Positions 11,251 through 21,560 of a stretch of DNA of 64,000 nt are shown here, one piece after another. The position numbers and the translations under genes are program-made. Position 1 is the first letter of the stretch; every line of letters begins with the position of its first letter. This DNA is from Gonocerus acuteangulatus (lineage: Eukaryota; Arthropoda; Insecta; Hemiptera; Coreidae). The stretch spans positions 10,363,698-10,427,697 of the forward strand of contig OX328123.1 in assembly GCA_946811695.1 (NCBI GenBank). Reading direction: 5' to 3'. The notes beneath the pieces were generated by a model. It searched no databases, was not told the origin of the DNA, and was given only the letters and a program-made list of their open reading frames with translations.

Positions 11251-11584
11251 GCCTCTCCTTACGACTACTTACTTCCTTCCAATGTGTCCTCAGCAATAAG
11301 TGGCACTGTATCTGAAAATTAAATTACTTGGGTGAAATGGAATAATATCAAAAAACAAATTTAAAAATACTCTGAATAATTATGTTAAACCACAAGAATA
11401 ATATGAGATTTATTTTGAAATTTATTCAGACCTCATAACATCACTGACAGCGAATCGGGGCATTCTTAACAGCATCATTAAAATTTCATGGTATATTAAA
11501 GTTTGTGCCAAAATAATAAATCAATACATTACAAATACAAAATTTCATTGAATTATGAAATCCGTGCGTAAGAATATACAGAGC

Positions 11585-11780
11585 AACAAACTGAGAGAAA
11601 TTAAAAATACTATCTAGGAATGGAGTTCAAGGAGTCACATAATTAGACAAGAGGTTATACTATGCGGATTACGAATAGGACACACTTTAATAACTCACTC
11701 ATATTCCATGATAAACCCACTTGCAGACAATTGATACACTTAATAAAGGAATACATAATACAAGAAGAACTATAATCATT
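11585..11780 (+). pseudogene. I-type LINE tail fragment
   Basis: Reads LREIKNTI-stop-EWSSRSH then LCGLRIGHTLITHSY, the conserved block after the RNase H region found also at 17565-17917, 26121-26480 and 33864-34115. A likely continuation (LQELLTEGSPFIKDILTFLK) resumes at 13160-13240, beyond the inverted repeat that seems to have landed in it. Confidence 0.6.
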
Positions 11781-11813
11781 TTTTAAAAGGAGATCGTTGA
11801 TCGTTGATGATGC

Positions 11814-12982
11814 AAGGTGGGGATTGTCGGGGTTCTGTCATTGCTTTTTAATAAAACTACGTTTTATCGTGAAAATGGTTTTATTGTGCCGACGTTTCGG
11901 CTTGAACTTCAAACCTTCATCAGGGCTGTAAAAACAAGTAGGGCATATTTATCACTAATATATACACATATCCATCTAAATATACCTAGCATATTTAAAC
12001 ATATACACGCACACATATGTACATATATATGCCCACATACACATATACATACATATATGGAAAAAAAACAACATAAAAACGTAATGTACAGCTAGGACAA
12101 CAATGTGCTATATAAATTAAACAGATATAAGAATACAACAATATGGGCTTACCGATGGGAAGGTTGAGAACTATACCTCACAGATGTGGGATCATTTCTG
12201 ACTTGATACAGGAAAACTTAGGGGAAAGGAGTTGGTGAGGGGGGGGGGGTCTGTAATGTACAGAGTACATTGGAGATAAAAGAAAAAGGATGCGGTGTCG
12301 TAAAGTAAGGTGTCATAAAATTTTGTTTTAATGGAAGGGAGGCAGGTATGAAGGGCTATATTGCAGGCGGTATAGGGGATTAGGATGGAGTTTTTAATAA
12401 ATGGAAGATGGAGTAGGTAGAGGAAATGACTTCTTTATCAATTTTGTCATTAACTGGATTATTTTCCGAATCAATTTTTATCCGCCTAGAAAATAACCCA
12501 GTTAATGACAAAATTGACAAAGAAGTCATCTCCTCTACCTACTCCAACATCTTCCATTTATTGAAAACTCCATCCTAATCCCCTATACCGCCTGCAATAT
12601 AGCCCTTCATACCTGCCTCCCTTCCATTAAAAAAAAATGTTATGACACCTTACTTTACGACACCGCATCCTCTTTCGTTCATCTCCAATGTACTTTGTTC
12701 ATTGGGTGGTCGAGAACCCCCCCCCCCCTCACCAACTCCTTTCCCCTAAGTTTTCCTGTATCAAGTCAGAAATGATCTCACATCTGTGAGGTATAGTTCT
12801 CAACCTTCCCATCGGTAAGCCCATATTGTTGTATTCTTATATCTGTTTAATTTATATAGCACATTGTTGTTTTAGCTGTTTTTATGTTGTTTTTTTTTCA
12901 TATATGTATGTATATGTGTACGTATGTGTGTATGTGGGCATATATATGTACATATGTGTGCGTGTATATGTGTATGTGTATA

Positions 12983-13017
<35 letters not shown>

Positions 13018-13153
13018 GGTATATATAAATAGATATGTGTATATATTAGTGTTAAATGTGTCCTACTTGTTTTTACAGCCCTGATGAAGGCTTAAAGTTC
13101 AAGCCGAAAGTTTTATTAAGAAGCAGTGACCGAACCCCGACAATCCCTACCTT
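11814..13153. repeat. 1.34 kb near-perfect inverted repeat in the defensin intron
   Basis: Two arms of about 650 bp face each other around a spacer of about 24 nt (near 12466-12489). Outer ends: AAGGTGGGGATTGTCGGGG and its near-inverse at 13135-13153. Inner ends: AATTTTGTCATTAACTGG and CCAGTTAATGACAAAATT. Part of the same repeat occurs at 40736-42480. The arms contain TA/CA-type microsatellites and a run of G (left) or C (right). Transcribed with the intron, it would fold into a very long hairpin. Confidence 0.85.
11885..11930 (-). ncRNA. Candidate hammerhead-ribozyme core (retroelement type)
   Basis: Minus strand: CTGATGA (11917-11923), a stem-loop GGTTTG...CAAGCC, GAAA (11895-11898), then CGTC. 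These are the conserved hammerhead core pieces in the right order, as described for Penelope-like retroelements. Helix III would have essentially no loop (GAAAC-GTC), so self-cleavage might need a dimer. A related copy at 40798-40842 has GCC in place of GTC. Inference only. Confidence 0.4.
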
Positions 13154-13337
13154 CTATAATTATATTGTGATTTACAGGAATTACTGACAGAGGGTAGCCC
13201 CTTCATTAAAGATATATTAACATTTTTAAAACAACACAACCATTTGATTCCAGGAAAAATTTAGATTCTTGGTCAGGAGCCTTCAGTAATATTATTTGAA
13301 TTATATAATAATAATCTAATTACAATTATTAACCTTG

Positions 13338-13471
<134 letters not shown>

Positions 13472-13496
13472 TGGAATTATTTTATTTATTACTGTA

Positions 13497-13580
13497 TAAC
13501 ATACAGACTTCTTTTTCGTATATGGCCACCGCGCATACGCGAACGCCAGTGGTCACTTTTTTGTAACTTTTTTTTTTCAG
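13497..13580 (+). repeat. Family P repeat, single unit
   Basis: AACATACAGACTTCTTTTTC, GCCACCGCGCATACGCGAAC, CAGTGGTCAC: one unit of the CGCATGCGC-rich repeat, in the defensin intron about 200 bp from exon 1. Confidence 0.65.
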
Positions 13581-13777
13581 TTTAGCCATTGGTGAAGCAC
13601 ATTTATGTTAACAAGTCAAAATGGATGGTATTCGGCAAAGATAAAAATTCAGAATTTCAGAAAAATCTATTTTTCGAACCAACCATTCTTTGACTCCCTA
13701 TCACCTGTACGTTTAACTATCTCCATCTCAAAATAATAATAAAAAAAAAAAAGTTTTGTTCATAAATTCCCAAATAC

Positions 13778-13862
13778 CTGATGCTTGTTCTAATGGATGA
13801 GCTGGAAGAGAGCTGACAGCGATAACTGCCACCGCTAAAACCAGTAAAATCACTCCCTTCAT
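13778..13862 (-). CDS. Defensin, exon 1 (signal peptide)
   Basis: First coding exon of a secreted antimicrobial peptide. Translation starts at the ATG complementary to 13860-13862. It gives 28 codons plus one base before a GT donor whose G is at 13777 (phase 1). The peptide begins MKGVILLVLAVAVIAVSS, a basic residue followed by a long hydrophobic core typical of a signal peptide, with cleavage probably near residue 18-20. The propeptide then starts LPAHPLEQAS. A TATA box lies about 80 bp upstream and no other ATG precedes this one in the predicted leader. The phase matches exon 2 at 10609-10766 exactly; joined, they encode 80 residues. What is seen is the frame, donor and signal peptide. That the two exons belong together is inferred from phase, orientation and the completeness of the resulting preprodefensin. 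Confidence 0.85.
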
Positions 13863-13942
13863 ATCTGAGTGCTATCAGCGACTTGAACTTGGACGACGGA
13901 GGACTTAGGAGTGAATCTGTTGCTGTCTACCTCCCTCCCATG

Positions 13943-13951
13943 CCTTATATA
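13943..13951 (-). promoter_or_regulatory. TATA box of the defensin gene
   Basis: On the minus strand the sequence TATATAAGG lies about 80 bp upstream of the ATG. Transcription would start roughly at 13915-13922, giving a short leader of about 55-60 nt. No perfect NF-kappaB/Rel site was found by eye between this box and the piggyBac element that begins 127 bp upstream. Confidence 0.7.
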
Positions 13952-14298
13952 CCCAAGGACCTCAGCTATGTGTATTACAGACACAGAGCGGTCAAAGTGG
14001 ACAACAGCAGTTCTTGGTAGAGTTTTAAAGAAAACATTAAACTGGTCATAAGGAAACAACATAATATGGGTTTTTAACACTCCAATGGTCGCGCCATTGA
14101 AACTACCATTGGTGGTCGCCTTGTATCTGAGAGCTACTCCCGAGTTTCAGTCTTATTTACTGGAAATAACTTTTTCTATTGTATTATGAATGAACAAAAA
14201 CTCTTAACAGGAGATTAATATATAAAAAATTAGTAAATTTGCCAAGAAAAAATTATTTATTTAAATATGTTGATGAAATGTGGAAGGGTATTAATTAA

Positions 14299-14410
14299 TA
14301 ATACAATCCAAGGTGAGGAATAACCCTTCAAAGTTCAACATAGACTTTTATTAAATAATAAATGTATATGTTGAACTTTGAAGAGTTATTCCTCACCTTC
14401 CATTGTATTA
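14299..14410. repeat. Hairpin inside the piggyBac element
   Basis: Inverted arms of about 43 bp (TACAATCCAAGGTGAGGAAT and inverse) separated by about 25 nt of AT-rich DNA; possibly a small nested MITE. Confidence 0.7.
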
Positions 14411-14520
14411 TATCTTATTTATTTATTATATGCAAACTCATATAGTTGAAATATACAAATAACAAGTAGGTAGGAAAAATTAGGGCAAATATTAATAATA
14501 TTTTGTAGTAATATATAACT

Positions 14521-14706
14521 TCAAAAAACGTCTTCTGTATCATCATCCACTTTACATCCATCTGGACAATATAATGTGCAATGATGGAGACATAAATATT
14601 GGCCACACCCCTTGCTTTTATACTGGGTGAGCCTTCTAGTCTTGTTTGCCCAGCACATTTGGCATCGCTTTCTAGTTTTGGTGCTTTCGGCTACAGTGCT
14701 ATTTTT
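14521..14706 (-). pseudogene. piggyBac transposase C-terminal zinc-binding domain remnant
   Basis: In-frame minus-strand stretch ending in TGA (14521-14523) with TRKRCQMCW, RRLTQYKSKGCGQYLC and LHHCTLYC: the CxxC...CxxxxC...HxxC arrangement that closes piggyBac transposases. The DDD catalytic core is absent from the element, so it cannot move by itself. Confidence 0.65.
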
Positions 14707-16149
14707 TTTACCCCTGTTTCTTCATCAATCGCTGCATCCATATTCATACTTGATATCATAATTACGTTTATTTTGTTGTTGTTTTTATTTTGTGGTACGT
14801 ATGACACCAATGTGCCCTCTTTTCTAAAAGTACAAATATGGTCGCGTGGTATCTATGAGATACAAAATAGTTTTAGTGGATAGTTACTGCTTGGAGGAGC
14901 ATCAGGTCAGAACTGACCTATCAGCCCCTACCTGCTCTAGGAATAGTAAAGGGTATAGCTAGGAACCGCGAGCTTGCGTCCCTTACACAGTCTGCGTAAG
15001 ATGCTCTGTATCTGAGAGATCTCACGCGACCATTCGAGTGTTAAAAAAATCTAAAAATTCTTGGATTTATAAAAAAATAATTGATATCAGAAAAAATATG
15101 TTTACAATCCATGTGACTTCGATTTTTTACGACATTGCAGAATTGCTCACATATTGCAGCTATCGAAATGACAAGATAATTTATTTAAAATTCCAATCTA
15201 AAAGTAATGGTCAATTTATTAAAATGGTTCTACAAGTTTCGCATAATCAAATGCCTCTTCAGGATCCTTAAAAACTAAATACAGCCTAGTAGAACGTAGG
15301 CGAAGCTTCTGCTAAAATGGCCACGTCATAACTAGGGACCGGATTTTTTGGATAAAATAAGTGTCAAATTAGGTTTTTGCAACAGGCATAATAGGTCTTT
15401 TTTAGGTTTCTATTCAAAAAACCATTTTAGGTTTTTTTAGGTGATAAAAATCGCTTAATAGGTTCAAAAATAGGTCTTTTTAGGTTTTTATTTAAAAATC
15501 CATTTTCGTTTTTTTTAGGTGACAAAAATGTTTCAATAGGCTCAAAAAATAAGTTCAACCTATTATAATTTATCATTAATAATTTTGATTAATTTATCAC
15601 TGATAAATGAATATGTACATATAGTAACTCAAAAATAAACATCAAATAACATTATTTTATAGAATAGTATATTGAGAAGGTGGAAAAAAAAGATGTGGAA
15701 ATAAAAATAAAACGGAAATTCGAGTACGAGTTATTTTTATTTAAAAAAAAAAATAATAAGAGGTCCAAATATTCAACAAAATATTTATTTAAAAACAAAG
15801 TGAATGAAATTTATATAAATAAAATACAGTTTAGAACTAAAGCAATGTTAAAAAAAAAACAAAAAAAAAACATTAAAAAAATGAAAATAGGGTAAATTGT
15901 TTTATAAAATATACATTAATACAAAAAAAAAATAAGAACATAAAACAAAAAAAAAAATATGTAAAGGACAAGTTTCTCTACTAAAGAGTTCCAACTTCTA
16001 AGGAACACCATGAAGAATTTCACTGCCCATAGAAAGGAACTTAACTATGTTAAAAACCAAATAATTAAATTTTGGAAAAATTTAAAAGAAAAAATATGAA
16101 ACTAGAATAGGTATTACGCCTTGTTATAGTAAAAGATCATATAGAACTG

Positions 16150-16480
16150 TCTTAAAAGCGGAGAAAGATAAAGATGCGCCTGTTTATGTCACAAGATGTC
16201 ATAGGGGAGTATTTCATCGCATCTTTTAGCTCCAGTGTTGACGTTTCCAATTTTCCAATGAGATTTGGAAGAGCTGAGATATGCACTCTTAGGAATGCGA
16301 GTGCACCACGAATCTCGTTGGTCTGGAGGAACATCGAAGCCTTAGAAATGGCAGCTGCTTAATTCATACCCAAAGCGTCAACAACTGTTTTTATTTTTCC
16401 CCAGCGTGTTCAAATGGGTTCTGGTGGAAACGACACTCCAAGCAAACTTTCCCTGAACGTCTGGACCTGGGAAGATTCTT
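16150..16480 (-). pseudogene. hAT transposase relic
   Basis: Minus strand reads SFPPEPI-stop-TRWGK, then KTVVDALGMN-stop-AAAISK and RVHISALPNLIGKLETST. PPxPxxTRWG is a well-known block in one branch of hAT transposases. At least two stops; inactive. Confidence 0.6.
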
Positions 16481-16593
16481 TTAAGAAAATTTGTTTGATC
16501 GAGGAAATGAGTTCATTGAATTGTATTTTCTATTTATGGTCTTTCTAGGTCATTCCATCGTTATTTAGGTGATTTTAGGTGATATCATTCTGA

Positions 16594-16667
16594 ATACGAA
16601 GACAAGGTATAGTTGGGATTCGGCTAGTAGAACCTAGCCGAATCCCAACTATACCTTGTCTTCGTAT
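16594..16667. repeat. Perfect 34-bp hairpin with 6-nt loop
   Basis: Left arm 16594-16627 and right arm 16634-16667 are exact inverse copies (ATACGAAGACAAGG...), loop TAGAAC. A related but larger fold-back is at 55962-56244. Confidence 0.95.
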
Positions 16668-16863
16668 CTCTGCAACGGCTAACTATCTCCATCTTCATCA
16701 TCCTGAATAGGTTTTTTTTTTAGGTTCTTCCAAATTTGCATGAATGATACTACAAGACGTGAATAATATAAAAACCCGATCATTATCACGTTTAGCAGAA
16801 AGGAAAAAAAATAGGTGAAAACCTAAGAATCCGGTCCCTAGTCATAACTAATGATCATCTAAA

Positions 16864-17205
16864 AAAAAAATCAGTCCCGTAACAGGCCACGAGGGCCCTG
16901 AGGGGCAGATACTATAGAGGTATCTGATTCATGACGGCACCCTAGGGAGATAGTGTGGTCAGTACTATGCTCCGGCCGCCTGATTTTCCCCTTGGCTGCT
17001 TCGACTGCTAGAGTCATTAGCACCCAAGGTACCCATTGATAAATTTATCAAAGGCTGAGTTGGCCTAGGGACGGCCAGGGAGGCCGAATTCAACCAATGA
17101 ACGAAGACACTAGAAGAAAAACTCTTTAGTACTATGCTCGGGATTTGAACTCAGGTCCTCCAACTTATTAGTCCAGTGCTCTACCACTGAGCTAACCTCG
17201 CCCCC
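16864..17205 (-). repeat. tRNA-derived SINE family A
   Basis: Head (right end, minus strand) GGGGGCGAGGTTAGCTCAG with A box, an isoleucine-like anticodon loop CTAATAA and B box GAGTTCAAATC; body rich in GCC/GGC blocks; A tail at the left. Flanked by a 14-bp duplication AATGATCATCTAAA (16850-16863 and 17206-17219). It landed 10 bp from the hAT element. Confidence 0.93.
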
Positions 17206-17564
17206 AATGATCATCTAAATAGGAATAATCAGCTGTGTATGTAGTCTACTGTTTAAAATATCGATGGGGTCCGAACATTAAATTCGATTATCTACTTGAA
17301 TATTAGTCACTAAATTACAAAATGTCCTATTTTTTATTAATTATTTATTTATTTATTTATTTTAGTTGTTCGCAGCTATAGCGAATCAACTGCTTCAACA
17401 GAATAAATACAAGTACACAGGATATTCATGTTTTGCCATGTGTAGAAGTTGACTTTAATTTCTCACACAGTTGTATTTATATCTCATTTATGTGGAATAA
17501 AGTAAAATAAAGCAGATCAAATCAAATTAAGTAAAATATTAGAAAAATTAAATAAATAGGGTTT

Positions 17565-17917
17565 AGATTAAGTTATAAAGGTTTACTTTTTTAAGATATT
17601 CCAATAGCAGTCCTATGTAGTGACTGTCATCTGTAAGTAGTTGGTGCATGTTGTGTGGAAGGATATAATGTTGTCTGAGTCTACAGTCTGTGAGAATGTG
17701 TTTAATGGTGAGAGTTGTATTACAGTATTGACATGTTGCTATGTCTTGTCTAGTCATAAGGTAAGAGTGAGTCAGTAGTGAATGGCCTATCCTCAGCCGG
17801 CACAGGACGACTTCTTCTCGTCTGTTACTTCTGCTGCTTGAAGGCCATTCGTGGATTGTTTCTTTAATTTCTCTCAACTTATTATTTCTTGTCCTGTACC
17901 ATGTCTCCTGCCACCTT
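17565..17917 (-). pseudogene. I-type LINE C-terminal region
   Basis: Open minus-strand frame: RWQETWYRTRNNKLREIKET, then RREEVVLCRLRIGHSLLTHS, a zinc-like CQYCNTTLTIKHILTDC, and an end at ...KKVNLYNLI. These blocks close the ORF2 of LINEs with an RNase H domain. Its upstream part lies at 19119-19310, on the other side of Helentron-like copy B. Confidence 0.8.
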
Positions 17918-18039
17918 TTAGCACTTTCCTCCGAAGGAAAGTAGCTATTGAGGTTGGACTCATGACGGAATTTTTGAAAAATTTCTTCAAATCTTTATCG
18001 ATCCTACCTAGTAGACACCAAAAATGACCCCCGTTAAAA

Positions 18040-18104
<65 letters not shown>

Positions 18105-19118
18105 CTGTTAACACGATAGCGGCCAGAGTTTTTGTTTTTTCGTCAAGAAACTTCGTATATAGCATTCAATTAGCAAACGATTGAAAGAGTTCGTTAACCA
18201 CCAAAGTCGGTCCACCGGAAGGGGGGGTTTACCACAAACCCAAAACACTAATTTGACCATTTCAGCCGTAATATTTGTTATATTTCAACGAAACTTGGTA
18301 TTCGTAGTGGTAATATAGAGAGGAAAGTGAGATATAAAAATGAACTAAATCGGTTCATTAGAAGGGGGGGTTTACTCCGGACCCACAATACCAATTCGCC
18401 ACTACCAGCCGTGATTTTTGGTATATTTCGACGAAACTCGGTATTCCTAGTGGTAATCCACAGGTAAATTTGTGTTGTAAAAATAAACTAAGTCGGTTCA
18501 TTAGGAGGGGGGGTTTACTCTGGACCCACAATACCAATTCGCCACTACCAGCCGTGATTTTTGGTATATTTCGACGAAACTCGGTATTCGTAGTGGTAAT
18601 CCACAGGTAAATATGTGTTGTAAAAATAAACTAAATCGGTTCATTAGAAGGCGGGGGGTTTACTCCGGACCCAAATTCCTAATATACTCATACCGGTCGT
18701 AATTTCTGCTGTATTGTAACGAAACGCGGTATACGTCGTGGGTAACTCATGAGAAAGAAGTGTTGTAAATATGAGCTGAATCGGTCAATCGGAAAGCAGG
18801 GGTTTAATTTGTAATGTATTTCAATAGAAAAGCCCGCCAGACGTAGGTTCACAAAGCCGCCGCAAGGAGCGCTTTCTACCACTATACCACTATATGAGTA
18901 TTTTTGTATTTATTACGTAGTGTAGTAGGTACGATGTGTAAACATAACTCTGGAAGCAAATTAATAATTGATCAGTTACTCATTACAAAATTAAAAGAGA
19001 AGTATTCATGTTTTTATTTTATTTATGTAGGATATTTTAAGCAAATTGTTTTGGAAAGCAGTCTACACAACCCAAATTCTGAGGAAAGTGCTTAGTTATG
19101 CAGCTCCTGCGTGACGGA
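17918..19118 (-). mobile_element. Helentron-like family 1, copy B
   Basis: A 1,201 bp copy on the minus strand running from TCCGTCACGC (19118) to GTGCTAA (17918). It splits an I-type LINE reading frame: removing exactly this interval joins ACAAAAAG to AAGGTGGCAG and restores the frame (T-K-R-R-W-Q-E-T-W). This fixes both ends to the base and shows no target duplication, as expected for Helitron/Helentron-type insertion. Internal poly-G/C-rich units and a TA tract (18045-18091) are present. Confidence 0.88.
18045..18091. repeat. TA microsatellite in Helentron-like copy B
   Basis: TA run between the 3' block and the ACAGACACACACAC segment (minus strand). Confidence 0.9.
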
Positions 19119-19310
19119 CTTTTTGTAATTATTGTCTTGGCTTCTGTCAATAAGTCCTGGTACGTCGAGTCGAGAATGTCTAGTTGGTCTTTTCGTGCTG
19201 CAAGTCGTGCTTGTAGGTCTACTTCAGTACTAGGAGCAATGTTTTCGTGGCCAGGTAGCCAGTACATCGTTATAGTTTTGTTCAGTAGTGAAAGTTTGTT
19301 AAATATATGT
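19119..19310 (-). pseudogene. I-type LINE RNase H fragment
   Basis: Minus-strand MYWLPGHENI, DLQARLAARK and LTEAKTIITK, a WxPxH-type RNase H end. Separated from 17565-17917 only by the 1,201 bp Helentron-like insertion; the frame is continuous once that is removed. Confidence 0.75.
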
Positions 19311-19329
19311 ATTTTACATATATTTTATT

Positions 19330-20379
19330 AATTATAGATAAACATAACAAAAGATTTGTTGTCCAATAAATTCAAAAATAACTACTTAAATGTTACAGGT
19401 ATTAACAAACAAAAAAAATGCATATAAGATATTTTCTTCTACGACTTCCGTACTAAGCATTCACTGTAAGCTAATGTGTACTTGAGAAAAAATAGTCGCA
19501 ATTTCTATTTTTGTACATTGGCTAATGCAATGTACTCTGTTCCAACTACCAGACGCGTCTGACTTCTCTTAAATGAAGAAAACCACGTTCTAAAGAACGA
19601 ACCAACAGCACTATTCTATCTATTCTATGGTCATTCCATATCAAGTGATCCTAATGATTCTCCCCTCACATTTTTTGATTTTTTTTCAATGTGGCTCATC
19701 AATAGTACCCCATAAGGCAATTAATAATCCAAAGTTTTAGAAATTATCTTTATTAGTTTTCGAGTTATAAGACTTTAAGTTTTTTTTAAAAAGCACACTT
19801 TTGGACAGACACTTGATAATAAAAGCGACCATAACTCCCAAACAAATAGAGCTAGAAAGGTGAGGTAAAAAGCATTCGTTAGTGTATTAAATGCTGATTA
19901 ATATGATATATATCATGACTTATTTATAAAAATTAAAATTTTAAGGTAACTTTTAAAACTTTAAAATTTAAATTTCTCTAAAAACGTATGTTTAAAAATT
20001 TTCAAAAAATTTGTAATTTTTCTTTCATATTTTATCTCGGTTTTGTGTGAATTTCAAGCTGGGATCTCAATGGGATCATATTTATATTAATTATTACCTT
20101 TTTGTTGGTACTTCAAAAAATTGAAATTTTTCAGAAAATGAAACGAAATCCATCTAATATATACACGGTGGCCCCCCAAACGACCTAATTTCGAGAATTG
20201 AAGCAGGATGAAAAAAGAAAGATAAAAAGCCCTTTGACATTTATCTCGTTTTTGCTTCCTTTTCGAGAAAAACGTAAAAAACTAAAATTTAATTGAGAAA
20301 AGGCACTCTTTCATAATTTGTATATATAAATCATTAAAAGTATATGTTGTATCTTCCAACCTCCCTACCCTCTACTTCT
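19330..20379. other. No gene seen
   Basis: AT-rich DNA. Contains GGTCATTCCATATCAAGTGA (about 19630) and CACGGTGGCCCCCCAAACGAC (about 20165), which look like repeat edges, but no inverted partner was found. Confidence 0.4.
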
Positions 20380-21560
20380 AAGTAGAAAATATTCACATGC
20401 CGTCATCGAACCTCGCTCGGAAATCTCTATTCCTAAAAAGAAAATGTTTTCCGTAATTTTACTTGTCCTGTTTTATTGACAAATACATTTTCCTGCTATA
20501 AGCAATTACAAAAACAAAAATAAAAACTTAACAGACAAAAAGAACCGTTCAAATAATCTAAAGTTGTAAGCACTTATTCATCCAAATGTAACCGTCCCTT
20601 AAAACATTCCTTTAGAATCGTTATTGTAAAGGATTTAGCAAGCTTTCAAATTGTCACCTACCAATTACCAAGATATCAAGGAAACTACACAAAGTTACCA
20701 AAACTTTTCTTCTCTTAATAAAATATTTATTATTTCTAATAGGGGACGAGGTTAGCTCAGTGGTAGAGCACTGGACTAATAAGCTGGAGGCCTGAGTTCA
20801 AATCCCGAGCAAGCACTAAAGATTTTTTTCTTCTAGTGTCTTCGTTCATGGGTTGAATTCGGCCTCCCTGACCGTCCCTAGGCCGACCCAGCCTTTAATT
20901 AATTTAATTGATAATGGGTACCTTGGGTGCTAATGACTCTAAGAGTCGAAGCGGCCAAGGGGAAAATCAGGCGGTCGGAGCATAGTGCTGACCACACTAT
21001 ATCCCTAGTGTGCCGTATGGTCATGAATCAGATACCTCTATAGTATCTGCCCCTCAGGGCCCTCGTGGCCTGTTACGGGACTGATTTTTTTCTTTTTTTT
21101 TATTATTATTATTTCTAATACTTCCTTAACCCTGGAATCACAACATGATAAAGTTCTTACAAATCTCACAACGTGGGGTCATATATGACCCCCATCTAGT
21201 CTTTCGTAATTCTTTTACAAATTTGGTGTTAGGTTTTTGAAATGGCATTTTAAGATGACCACCATGTATAATATAACAACTTATGACCAAATAATCTTAT
21301 TTAATTGTAAAATGGGGGAGTGGGAAATCAAAAATCAAAATACCACCAATTTAGACATAAGTTTATTTGACTATTTGTCCTCTGAATAAGAACATTAAAT
21401 ATAACATAACCAAAATTTAAAAATTTTTAGTTTGGATAAATTTCAAATATGCATAAAATAATTCAACTGAACCCCATGATTATGAATACCAAAACCAAAA
21501 TTTACATTCAAAAACTATTTTTCCACTCTTTTTAATATCGAGGGAAACAAGACATACAGA
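20380..21560 (+). mobile_element. Helentron-like family 2 interior, interrupted by a SINE
   Basis: Internal unit of family 2 (CTGTTTTATTGACAAATACA at about 20469, AACAGACAAAAAGAACCG, later AATTCAACTGAACCCCATGA) split by the tRNA SINE at 20742-21105. A further roughly 270 bp insertion of unclear type follows a TTAA at about 21127 (begins TTAACCCTGGAATCACAAC, contains GTGGGGTCATATATGACCCC), suggesting a piggyBac-like end. Confidence 0.5.
20742..21105 (+). repeat. tRNA-derived SINE family A
   Basis: Plus-strand copy with tRNA head (GGTTAGCTCAGTGGTAGAGC, loop CTAATAA), the same body and a T-rich tail. Flanked by TTATTATTTCTAATA (20727-20741 and 21106-21120), inside a family 2 Helentron-like repeat. 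Confidence 0.92.

Larger units (their letters stand above)
14078..15040 (-). mobile_element. piggyBac-type element, internally deleted, 5' of the defensin gene
   Basis: A 963 bp element flanked by TTAA (14074-14077 and 15041-15044). Ends: CACTCCAATGGTCGCG and, inverted, CACTCGAATGGTCGCG (one mismatch in 16). TTAA targeting and the C-terminal Cys-rich remnant on the minus strand identify piggyBac. It contains an imperfect hairpin (14299-14410, arms of about 43 bp). Confidence 0.88.
15333..16840 (-). mobile_element. hAT element, decayed, with 8-bp target duplication
   Basis: Ends TAGGGACCGGATT in inverted orientation; GTCATAAC is repeated directly outside both ends (15325-15332 and 16841-16848). 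This is the 8-bp duplication of hAT transposons. It is 1,508 bp, AT-rich, with repeated AATAGGTCTTTTTTAGG motifs near the left end. The right-end sequence is repeated at 55010-55144. Confidence 0.9.

Noticed and set aside
14599..14883. Hydrophobic plus-strand ORF
   Set aside because: Antisense of the piggyBac remnant; low-complexity hydrophobic tail, no supporting features.
20742..20812. Isoleucine-type tRNA gene
   Set aside because: Weak stems, SINE body attached and 15-bp target duplication; a SINE head.
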